The notes under the pieces: generated by a model
Database searches by the model: none
The model's input: only the letters and a program-made list of their open reading frames with translations
What the model was told of the DNA's origin: nothing
Shown here: positions 1-5,048 of the stretch, in pieces
Numbering within the stretch: the stretch's first letter is position 1
Layout of the letters: each line of letters begins with the position of its first letter
Program-made: the position numbers and the translations under genes
DNA from: Candidatus Omnitrophota bacterium
GTDB taxonomy: Bacteria > Omnitrophota > Gorgyraeia > Gygaellales > Profunditerraquicolaceae
NCBI GenBank assembly: GCA_018814745.1
Contig: JAHIZC010000083.1
Location: 1 to 5,048 of the forward strand
DNA: 5,048 bases
Direction of reading: 5' to 3'

Positions 1-222
1 TCAAAGGGGCTTTTGCGGGCTTGCTTGCGCGTGCATTAGAAATTTTTTGGCACCCTTGATTGGGATGTGAGTCTGTGAGGAATTACGACGAGAGAGCGCA
101 GGAACTGACCCTTGATAGGCATGCTTCTGAATTCCTGCAGGCGAAGGAGGAGTAAACCGAAGCAGACGGAAAAAAATTTCAGCACGCGGAAGCAAGACCG
201 AAAAGACCCTTTGGGTAAAAGA
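1..222. other. Non-coding or unassigned stretch downstream of rpoD
   Basis: No recognisable gene, tRNA or rRNA was found here. A hand count gives about 49% GC for bases 1-220, which seems higher than the neighbouring genes. On the minus strand a 64-codon frame runs from a TTG at 195 to a TGA at 1-3; its product is rich in Ser, Pro, Arg and Lys and resembles nothing I know. On the plus strand a 31-codon frame (TTG at 60-62 to TAA at about 153-155) gives an acidic, helical-looking peptide. Neither has a convincing ribosome site. The stretch holds a near-perfect 16-bp direct repeat, a 7-bp inverted repeat (98-104 with 132-138) and several 6- to 8-bp palindromes (for example CCTGCAGG). This suits a structured RNA, an interspersed repeat or a decayed gene. 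No strong rpoD terminator was seen. Confidence 0.5.
52..123. repeat. Two imperfect direct copies of a 16-bp sequence
   Basis: ACCCTTGATTGGGATG at 52-67 recurs as ACCCTTGATAGGCATG at 108-123, with 14 of 16 bases identical and a 56-bp period. The two copies fall in different reading frames, so a repeated protein motif does not explain them. An inverted repeat, GCAGGAA at 98-104 and TTCCTGC at 132-138, overlaps the second copy and could place it in a hairpin loop. Function is unknown; part of an interspersed repeat family or a structured RNA are both possible. Confidence 0.45.
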
Positions 223-1755
223 TTAATATTCTCTTTGGTGGGCGAGAGTCATGTCCAGGAAGGTACGCAGCCTTCTTGAACGGGTAGGGTGCCTGAGTTT
301 CTTCAGCGCCTTGGCCTCGATCTGACGAACCCTCTCGCGCGTAACCTTGAAGACATTACCTACTTCCTCAAGCGTACGCGGACAGGCATCATTTATCCCG
401 AAGCGCAAAATCAGTATCTTTTTTTCTCTCTCGGTAAGCGTATCTAAAGCCGAATTCATCTCTTCCTTCAGCATCGAACGTACAGTCTCGCTTGCCGGAG
501 ATACGGCTTTCTTATCCTGAATAAAATCTCCGAAATGAGTATCCCCTTCGTCCCCAATTGGCATCTGTAAGGATATGGGTTCCTGTGCGATCTTTAATAT
601 CGACTTTACCTTCTCCTGGGGCAGCCTCATCTTATGGGCTATCTCTTCCGGCAGAGGTTCTCTGCCGTTCTCCTGGACAAAGATACGCGAAAAACGAATT
701 ATCTTATTTATCGTCTCGGTCATATGTACGGGGATCCTGATCGTACGGGCTTGATCAGCTATAGAACGTGTTATCGCCTGCCTGATCCACCACGTAGCAT
801 AGGTAGAAAATTTATACCCTCTTTTATACTCAAACTTCTCAACTGCTCTCATCAAACCGATATTCCCCTCCTGTATTAGATCCAGGAAAGAAAGCCCCCG
901 GTTAGTGTATTTCTTAGCGATACTCACCACCAGCCTCAGGTTTGCCTCGACTAATTTCTTTTTAGTGCGGTTGAATTTTAAACGAGCAGACTTAATCATC
1001 TTTATCTGCTCCTTAATTTTCTTATAAGAATCCCCTAATTGTCTTAATACCGACCGCTTCTTCAACATATTACGCTTTGTTCTTTTGCGGCTTGAGTAGT
1101 CCAGTTCTCTTAAAAGATATCCCAGCCGGCGTACTATCGCCTCGACTACCGTTGTAGTAAAGTTGAATTTCATCAATAAGTTAACCGTATTATTACTACT
1201 ACGCGTAGACTTTATTTGCTGAGTAATCCTTCTGACTCTACTGATAAGATTTCTTTTCGGCGCTTTAATATCCTCTTTAACTACCTCTTCGGCATTAAGC
1301 CTTCCTTCAAGTATCTGATTGGCCACAGCTAACATCTCATTGCGAGCGAATTTCATAACTAAAGCTGCCCGTTTAAACTTCTCCTCGGCCTCCTCGATTT
1401 TCTTAGCCAATGCAATCTCATTCTCCCGGGAAAGCAAAGAGATCGACCCCATCTGCTTAAGATACATCTTCACCGGATCATCCAGCGGCAGAAAGCGCTC
1501 CTCTGCCTTCAGCTGTTCACTGAGGAGATCTTTTAAGTTTCTTGAGGTTTTCTTCCCGCTAGATCCTTCCTCTTCTTTCTCAACCAACTGTATATCTTCA
1601 TTGCCCAACAGATCAAAGAGCCTATCGATATCTTCTGAGGAAGATACTTCTTTAGGCAGAAGCTCATTTACTTCATCATAGGTAAGAAAGCCTTTCTGCC
1701 TCCCTATAGAAATAATCTTCTCTACTTCCTTACTAAGGTACTTTTTCTTTTTCAT
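223..1755 (-). CDS. rpoD: RNA polymerase primary sigma factor (sigma-70/SigA type)
   Basis: Directs RNA polymerase core to housekeeping promoters. The 510 residues include region 1.1 (about 5-60, with [14 protein letters not shown] and [12 protein letters not shown]), region 1.2 (about 91-125, starting [12 protein letters not shown]), a non-conserved insert (about 126-265), region 2 (about 268-340), region 3 (about 341-415, finger [14 protein letters not shown]) and region 4 (about 430-500). The -10 recognition and melting residues are present: Y314, F316, T318, Y319, W322, W323 and Q326 in [13 protein letters not shown]. The -35 helix-turn-helix reads [20 protein letters not shown] (471-490). 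These features mark a group 1 sigma rather than an alternative one. Length lies between B. subtilis SigA (about 370 aa) and E. coli RpoD (613 aa), the difference being mostly the insert, which here is strongly basic. The ATG at 1755 gives the standard region 1.1 N-terminus. It follows dnaG after 7 nt, and a promoter inside dnaG may add separate transcription. Confidence 0.98.
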   Translation of the reverse strand: MKKKKYLSKEVEKIISIGRQKGFLTYDEVNELLPKEVSSSEDIDRLFDLLGNEDIQLVEKEEEGSSGKKTSRNLKDLLSEQLKAEERFLPLDDPVKMYLKQMGSISLLSRENEIALAKKIEEAEEKFKRAALVMKFARNEMLAVANQILEGRLNAEEVVKEDIKAPKRNLISRVRRITQQIKSTRSSNNTVNLLMKFNFTTTVVEAIVRRLGYLLRELDYSSRKRTKRNMLKKRSVLRQLGDSYKKIKEQIKMIKSARLKFNRTKKKLVEANLRLVVSIAKKYTNRGLSFLDLIQEGNIGLMRAVEKFEYKRGYKFSTYATWWIRQAITRSIADQARTIRIPVHMTETINKIIRFSRIFVQENGREPLPEEIAHKMRLPQEKVKSILKIAQEPISLQMPIGDEGDTHFGDFIQDKKAVSPASETVRSMLKEEMNSALDTLTEREKKILILRFGINDACPRTLEEVGNVFKVTRERVRQIEAKALKKLRHPTRSRRLRTFLDMTLAHQREY

Positions 1756-1766
1756 AACCTTCTCAC
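1756..1766 (-). promoter_or_regulatory. rpoD ribosome binding site overlapping the dnaG stop codon
   Basis: Read on the mRNA, GTGAGAAGG (starting at 1766) precedes the rpoD ATG, leaving TT as spacer. The dnaG stop TGA (1763-1765) lies inside it. The AGAAGG part is unusually close to the start, so the GTGAG part (able to pair with the end of 16S rRNA through GGUGA) may matter as well. The arrangement suggests that translation of rpoD is coupled to termination on dnaG. Confidence 0.6.
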
Positions 1767-3517
1767 TTTTTTTTAACTAAACAATTAAATTCCTCTATAA
1801 GCGCCCTGAGTGTATTTTCGTCCCCGGAATCTTGAGCTGTTTTTATCTGGGCACCAAGTTGCTCTTTTTTCGATTTTAATTTATCACCTTTGAGACGTAA
1901 AATACAATCGTTGATAATCTTCTCGTGGTCCTGCTCTGAAACATCCGGCAGAAACATAGATTCACATAAAATCTGTGATACGTCTTCGTCACTACAGTGG
2001 TTGATCAGGAAATTCGGTTCGATCTGTTTTCCCTGCTCAACTAATTCAAACATAGTGGATACGATTTTCGCGGTCCTTTGATCGTGGAAGTCAGAGGGCT
2101 GGAGGCTTTGCTTAATCGTTTCGATCAACTCATTTTCTTCCAGCATTAATTTAATCAATAATTTCTCCGTGGGCTTTATATTTAATGCCCTTTTCTGGAC
2201 CGCTGTATTGAAACTAGTATATGTTTTCTCGGGTTTTATTTTCCTTGCCTCCTCTAACAATGCAGACTCCTCTGTATCCAACTCACCTGAGAGCTTCTTT
2301 ATATATTCCGATTTTAGAACCGCGTTCTTAAATTTGTTTATACTCTCAAGCATTGCCGATGCAATCTTAGCCTTATCCTCTATATTCTTTGAATCATAAC
2401 GGCTTTTTAGAATTTTCATTTTATAATCAAGCAGGTTATAGGCCCCGGAGACCATCTCCTTTAACCGCCCAATGCCTTCTTTCTCTACGATTGAATCGGG
2501 ATCAGAGCCTTTTGGTAAAGAAACAACCTTAACGTTCATCCCCTCCTCAATAAATATATCCAGAGTCCTTAATGTAGCTAATTCTCCCGCGTTATCTCCA
2601 TCATAGACCATCACCACATTATGGGTATATCTTTTTAAGAGCCTTACCTGTTCAACTGTAAGTGCCGTCCCTAAAGAGGCAACAATATTCCTTAATCCTT
2701 CCTGATAGGGTATAATCAGATCGAGATACCCCTCCACAACCACAACGCAGTCTTCATCCCTGATGCTGTCTTTAGTCAGATTTAACCCGTATAGATTACG
2801 CCCCTTGGTGTATATCGGAGTCTCGGGAGAGTTGATGTATTTCGGTAATGTTTTATCAAGTACCCTTGCCCCAAAACCCAAGGCCCTAGATTTAATATCC
2901 AGGATAGGAAAAAGAACCCGATTGCGAAATCTATCATAATAACCGCCGCTGGATTTTGTCAAGGCAAGGCCTGCCTTCTCAATCAGCGAAAGGTTAAAAT
3001 TTTTCATCCTTAAAAAATTAATCAGGCCATCCCATTTATCCTGCGCGTATCCTAGCATAAATAGCTTAACCGTCTCCTTCTTCAGATTGCGCTCTAATAA
3101 GTACTGTAAAGGTACCTTACCTAAGGGAGAGTTTAGATTCATTGCGTAAAAGACAGCGGCCGCTTCATTTATCTTATAAAGCTGTGTTGTCATACTGCTG
3201 GCCCCGGAATCCTGGGTATTCACTTTGGGTAAAACTACGCCTGCTTTTTTCGCTAAGACTTCCACTGCCTCAGGAAAATCTATACGTTCATAACGCGTCA
3301 AGAATTTAAAGGCGTTACCTGACTCTCCGCAACCAAAACAATGATATATCTGGCGGTCAGGAGAAACCATAAAAGAAGGCGTCTTTTCATGATGAAAAGG
3401 GCATACCGCCTTAAAATTCCGGCCTGCCCGCTTCAAAGGTATGAATCCGGAGATAACCTCTACGATATTAACCCGGCCTAAAATATCATCCAATATATTT
3501 TCAGGAATACGCGCCAT
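1763..3517 (-). CDS. dnaG: DNA primase DnaG
   Basis: Makes the RNA primers for Okazaki fragments and for leading-strand start, working with the replicative helicase DnaB. The 584 residues match the usual length (E. coli 581). The N-terminal zinc-binding domain (about 1-100) shows the CHC2-type ligands C39, H42, C60 and C63 in [11 protein letters not shown] and [13 protein letters not shown]. The catalytic RNA polymerase domain (about 110-430) contains the [20 protein letters not shown] segment (226-245) and a TOPRIM core with E262 in EGYLD (D266), D306 and D308 in YDGDNAG, and D339-P-D341. The C-terminal part (about 440-584) is the less conserved helicase-interaction domain, with long helices and a Lys-rich end. 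The ATG at 3517 gives [15 protein letters not shown], a typical DnaG start. The gene overlaps the upstream nif3-like gene by 17 nt and is followed 7 nt later by rpoD. No catalytic residue appears to be missing. Confidence 0.98.
   Translation of the reverse strand: MARIPENILDDILGRVNIVEVISGFIPLKRAGRNFKAVCPFHHEKTPSFMVSPDRQIYHCFGCGESGNAFKFLTRYERIDFPEAVEVLAKKAGVVLPKVNTQDSGASSMTTQLYKINEAAAVFYAMNLNSPLGKVPLQYLLERNLKKETVKLFMLGYAQDKWDGLINFLRMKNFNLSLIEKAGLALTKSSGGYYDRFRNRVLFPILDIKSRALGFGARVLDKTLPKYINSPETPIYTKGRNLYGLNLTKDSIRDEDCVVVVEGYLDLIIPYQEGLRNIVASLGTALTVEQVRLLKRYTHNVVMVYDGDNAGELATLRTLDIFIEEGMNVKVVSLPKGSDPDSIVEKEGIGRLKEMVSGAYNLLDYKMKILKSRYDSKNIEDKAKIASAMLESINKFKNAVLKSEYIKKLSGELDTEESALLEEARKIKPEKTYTSFNTAVQKRALNIKPTEKLLIKLMLEENELIETIKQSLQPSDFHDQRTAKIVSTMFELVEQGKQIEPNFLINHCSDEDVSQILCESMFLPDVSEQDHEKIINDCILRLKGDKLKSKKEQLGAQIKTAQDSGDENTLRALIEEFNCLVKKK
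2933..2962 (-). promoter_or_regulatory. Candidate sigma-70-type promoter inside dnaG, reading toward rpoD
   Basis: On the minus strand a perfect -35 box TTGACA (2957-2962) is followed after 18 nt by TATGAT (2933-2938), five of six matches to the -10 consensus. Transcription would begin near 2926 and cover the 3' two-thirds of dnaG and all of rpoD. Internal promoters for rpoD within dnaG are known in E. coli, so the location makes sense. The -35 box falls in the codons for residues L-T in LALTKS, so chance cannot be excluded. No extended -10 TG is present. Confidence 0.4.
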
Positions 3518-4391
3518 TTCTTCTCACTCTTTTGAATCCCGAGCAGTTAACCACCTGAAATCTCTTTTTAGCAAACCTTTCGATGCGGTCAAGGAGTAAA
3601 TTAAGGCCCAGGTTATCGCTGGATATATGCCCGGCGATGATCACATTCAAATTTGCATCTTTTACTTTTTTAAGGTGCTCCTCACTCAAATGCATAGAAA
3701 GTAAAGTTCTCACTCCGCCCTTATAAAGCTTACCGTATATATCCCTAGGGCCCTCGGTACCTCCGGTCATCTCAAGCAGAACCTTACCTACCGCTCTTGC
3801 GGGATTGCCTAGAATGATCCGCGGACCGGAAGAATGCCTAGTTGCCTCCTTATATTCAGGGATAGCCATCAATAGGCCTATCATATCCTTAAGTTTCTTA
3901 GGTTTTTCTTTCTTGATCAAATGCTTCATAAAATGAAATACATGATTATCCGCTGGTGTATGTATGCAGATCAAGGGTAAATCTAGAAGCCTCGCTGTAT
4001 CTACGGGCCGCGTATGGTTCTGAGGCAAGATCCTTCTTGCAACCTCTGCTCTTCTTTCCTCTAAAAACTTCTCTGCGACTTCTCTTGAGAGGCCGGCCTG
4101 CTTTAATACATCGACTTGTATTTTCATCACCTCGGATAATTCCGCATAAGCCCTGCCTTCCGGATGATGAGCAACAACCAGATCCAGGCCTTCTCGCTCT
4201 CGGATCCTATCCGCCAGGAGAAGTTCAGCTGACTCAATATCGATACCGACCATTAACTTATTTATCTCGCTACTGGGCTTACCGTAAAGTATCGCGGTAT
4301 CAGCATAAGCGTTGATAGCCTTTTTATTCTTCCTCGGATCACGGTCCCTGCCGAATTTCACAACCTGTTTATAAAAAGATATGAGCTTCAC
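3501..4391 (-). CDS. Nif3-like family putative dinuclear metal-binding protein
   Basis: A 296-residue member of the Nif3 (NGG1p-interacting factor 3)/YbgI/YqfO superfamily, whose members bind two metal ions in a toroidal oligomer. The biochemical role is unsettled; the database label 'GTP cyclohydrolase I type 2' should not be taken as proven. Visible signatures are HHP at 75-77 (VVAHHPEGRAYAEL), N125-H-T-R-P with H126, HTPADNH at 144-150 (D148 a likely ligand) and GHISSDNLGLNLLLDRIE near the C-terminus (H255, D259). The last motif usually reads GHxxxE, so Asp replaces the usual Glu. The PII-like middle insert of YqfO is absent. The start is GTG at 4389-4391, with AGAAGG 6 nt upstream; an in-frame TAA at 4407-4409 rules out a longer product. 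The C-terminus overlaps dnaG by 17 nt. Its start is enclosed in a strong inverted repeat, suggesting translational control. The family call is firm; the function is not known. Confidence 0.88.
   Translation of the reverse strand: MKLISFYKQVVKFGRDRDPRKNKKAINAYADTAILYGKPSSEINKLMVGIDIESAELLLADRIREREGLDLVVAHHPEGRAYAELSEVMKIQVDVLKQAGLSREVAEKFLEERRAEVARRILPQNHTRPVDTARLLDLPLICIHTPADNHVFHFMKHLIKKEKPKKLKDMIGLLMAIPEYKEATRHSSGPRIILGNPARAVGKVLLEMTGGTEGPRDIYGKLYKGGVRTLLSMHLSEEHLKKVKDANLNVIIAGHISSDNLGLNLLLDRIERFAKKRFQVVNCSGFKRVRRNGAYS
3518..3527 (-). promoter_or_regulatory. dnaG ribosome binding site inside the end of the nif3-like gene
   Basis: The mRNA reads GTGAGAAG-AA-ATG before dnaG, all within nif3-like codons for residues about 289-293. 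The same eight bases, GTGAGAAG, precede rpoD at almost the same distance. The purine-rich part is weak and close to the start. Together with the 17-nt gene overlap this points to translational coupling with the upstream gene. Confidence 0.5.
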
Positions 4392-4403
4392 CCCGCACCT
4401 TCT
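4392..4403 (-). promoter_or_regulatory. nif3-like gene ribosome binding site
   Basis: AGAAGG (4403-4398) lies 6 nt before the GTG start at 4391-4389, a good spacing that decides this start: no ATG occurs in frame between it and the upstream stop TAA at 4409-4407. The whole site sits in the downstream arm of the 14-bp inverted repeat and would be hidden from ribosomes when that hairpin forms. Confidence 0.65.
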
Positions 4404-4406
4404 CTT

Positions 4407-4424
4407 TTAGTAATTTTTCCCCAT
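4407..4424 (-). CDS. Candidate 5-codon leader mini-ORF (MGKNY) upstream of nif3
   Basis: ATG at 4424-4422 is preceded by AGGAAGGT, a strong Shine-Dalgarno match with 5 nt from AGG to the start, then reads Gly-Lys-Asn-Tyr and stops at TAA (4409-4407). It is in the same frame as nif3, whose GTG follows 15 nt after the stop. It lies in the loop of the 14-bp inverted repeat. A ribosome ending here would reach into the downstream arm and could unmask the nif3 start or reinitiate there. It may equally be a chance frame; a peptide this short cannot be judged by composition. Confidence 0.3.
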   Translation of the reverse strand: MGKNY

Positions 4425-4467
4425 ACCTTCCTAAACCTAACCCATGAATACAAAGAAGGTGCGGGGT

Positions 4468-5048
4468 TCATCTTTGATGGAAGCCCCTCTCTACGCCAGA
4501 AACAATCTTATTTGATTCCTTGCTCGGCATAAATTTTGCGACCAATGAATTCCACAGCCAGCTGTATGTAACAGGAGCTGCTTTAAATAGGCGCCAAGCC
4601 AAATAAGAATCTTTTACGCTATTCTCAAGGTAGCTCACGCTAGAAATCGTCAGCGTAAATGATATAAGGCTTACTACTAAGACAGCTCTCGCCGCACCAA
4701 AGAGCATCCCTGCGAATTTATTCAGATTAGGCATTGCCTCGATTTTTATAAAACGCACAAAGATCCCGCGTATCGAAACAATGATTAAATAACCTAATAT
4801 TGACAGAATTATAAACGAGAGAAAATCAATAAAATCTAACGGTAACTTCTGAGTAAGAAATCTACTGTAGATTAGGTCTGAGAATGTGGTGTAGTAATGT
4901 AGAGATAGATAGACAGCACTAATAGCTCCTAAAAACTTAAAGCATTCTGTTACTAGGCCTGTCTTATAAGATACGTAAAATATTCTGATTATAAGAACCA
5001 GGAAAAAAAGATCTATCCAATTAAATTTAAATATTATCTCTTTTAGCA
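4468..5048 (-). CDS. CvpA-family membrane protein (5' end at window edge)
   Basis: The open frame reaches the window edge, where bases 5047-5048 read TG on the minus strand, so the start codon (NTG, then LKEIIFKFNWIDLFF) probably lies exactly at the border, giving about 193 aa. Family marks are the NWIDL N-terminal motif (10-14), the KTGLVTE turn after the first membrane segment (29-35; family form RxGLVxE) and LNKFAGMLFGAARA (109-122; family form LNRLLGxxxGxxRG). Four hydrophobic segments fit the family (about 11-28, 38-53, 73-98, 113-137), followed by a polar C-terminal tail. CvpA proteins are inner-membrane proteins linked to colicin V production in E. coli and, in other bacteria, to envelope stress tolerance; the mechanism is unclear. 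A GTG at 4758 would remove three membrane segments and is not the start. The stop TGA is followed at once by the inverted repeat that controls nif3. Confidence 0.85.
   Translation of the reverse strand, partial: LKEIIFKFNWIDLFFLVLIIRIFYVSYKTGLVTECFKFLGAISAVYLSLHYYTTFSDLIYSRFLTQKLPLDFIDFLSFIILSILGYLIIVSIRGIFVRFIKIEAMPNLNKFAGMLFGAARAVLVVSLISFTLTISSVSYLENSVKDSYLAWRLFKAAPVTYSWLWNSLVAKFMPSKESNKIVSGVERGFHQR

Larger units (their letters stand above)
4391..4430 (-). repeat. Two copies of an SD/start module in the nif3 leader, with alternative pairing
   Basis: GAAGGTATGGGG (4430-4419) and GAAGGTGCGGGG (4402-4391) differ only by two transitions. The first provides SD and ATG to a 5-codon mini-ORF, the second provides the nif3 SD next to its GTG. 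The upstream arm CCCCGCACCTTC (4466-4455) pairs perfectly with the second copy. It can also pair with the first by 10 Watson-Crick pairs and one G-U wobble, plus a further U-G pair (4454 with 4431), with one C-A mismatch (4461 with 4424) and a 24-nt loop. The two pairings exclude each other. Confidence 0.7.
4390..4467 (-). repeat. 78-bp unit bounded by a perfect 14-bp inverted repeat (nif3 leader hairpin)
   Basis: Read on the mRNA, ACCCCGCACCTTCT (4467-4454) starts immediately after the cvpA stop codon, and its exact complement AGAAGGTGCGGGGT (4403-4390) contains the nif3 Shine-Dalgarno sequence and the first two bases of its GTG start. The arms enclose 50 nt. All 14 pairs are Watson-Crick and 9 are G-C. 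No U-tract follows on either strand, so it is not an intrinsic terminator. The dinucleotide GA flanks the unit on both sides on the minus strand (TC on the plus), which could be a target duplication. Two readings fit: a translational control hairpin for nif3, or a small inserted element; both may be true. Confidence 0.85.

Noticed and set aside
60..155. Short plus-strand frame giving an acidic helical peptide
   Set aside because: Only about 31 codons with a TTG start and no ribosome site; could be a remnant but cannot be supported as a gene.
1..195. 64-codon minus-strand frame starting with TTG
   Set aside because: Rare start codon, no clear ribosome site at normal spacing, composition without recognisable family, and overlap with repeats; kept only as a note under the unassigned stretch.
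208..218. ACCC-AAA-GGGT hairpin just after the rpoD stop as a terminator
   Set aside because: Only four base pairs, followed by a short CTTTT; too weak to call an intrinsic terminator.
1..222. tRNA or other standard RNA gene after rpoD
   Set aside because: No T-loop motif, acceptor stem pairing or known small-RNA core was found on either strand by eye.
1319..1681. 120-codon plus-strand frame opposite rpoD
   Set aside because: Lies wholly opposite the well-supported rpoD coding sequence, and its Ser/Arg-rich product is typical of an antisense shadow.
3956..4315. 119-codon plus-strand frame opposite the nif3-like gene
   Set aside because: Fully opposite a recognised gene, with no family resemblance or ribosome site.
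4390..4467. Inverted repeat as an intrinsic terminator between cvpA and nif3
   Set aside because: No U-tract follows on either strand, and the 50-nt loop is too large for a typical terminator.
4468..4758. GTG at 4758 as the start of the cvpA gene
   Set aside because: The frame stays open to the window edge and the upstream part encodes the NWIDL and KTGLVTE motifs and extra membrane segments of the CvpA family.
4800..4835. Plus-strand TTGACA followed by TAAAAT
   Set aside because: The spacing is 24 nt and it would run antisense to cvpA with no gene to serve.
1..5048. CRISPR array, transposase, phage or defence genes
   Set aside because: No regularly spaced repeats or such proteins are present; the window is a core housekeeping operon.

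Overview
The window carries a tightly packed minus-strand operon. In transcription order (high to low coordinates) it reads: a CvpA-family membrane protein (cut at the window edge), a Nif3-family metal-binding protein, DNA primase (dnaG) and the housekeeping sigma factor (rpoD). Every real gene runs right to left. The dnaG-rpoD pair is the core of the widespread bacterial 'macromolecular synthesis' operon, and a Nif3-family gene near dnaG-rpoD is also seen in Firmicutes. The organism is a bacterium of moderate GC. RpoD has both a region 1.1 and a sizeable insert between regions 1.2 and 2. Overall protein style resembles uncultured lineages such as Omnitrophota, but that is an impression and not shown by the sequence.

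Layout: 1-222 lies downstream of rpoD, has no convincing gene and holds short direct and inverted repeats. 223-1755 is rpoD (510 aa, complete regions 1.1 to 4.2). A 7-nt gap follows. 1763-3517 is dnaG (584 aa, with zinc-finger, RNAP-fold and helicase-binding parts); a near-consensus sigma-70-type promoter sits inside it, reading toward rpoD. dnaG overlaps the end of the nif3-like gene (3501-4391, 296 aa, GTG start) by 17 nt. 4468-5048 is a CvpA-family protein lacking at most a base or so of its likely start codon.

The most unusual part is the 76-nt gap between cvpA and nif3. It lies within a 78-bp unit (4390-4467) bounded by a perfect 14-bp inverted repeat. In the mRNA one arm begins directly after the cvpA stop codon and the other contains the Shine-Dalgarno sequence and first two bases of the GTG start of nif3. 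The loop carries a second copy of the same SD/start module (GAAGGT-NN-GGGG) that serves a 5-codon mini-ORF. The upstream arm can pair with either copy, which looks like a two-state translational switch. Removing the 78 bp with one copy of a flanking GA would restore an ATGA stop/start overlap between cvpA and nif3, so the unit could be a small inserted element that now controls nif3 and the genes after it.

Functionally the operon joins replication priming (DnaG) and general transcription initiation (RpoD) with two conserved proteins of less certain role (a CvpA-like membrane protein and a Nif3-like metalloprotein).
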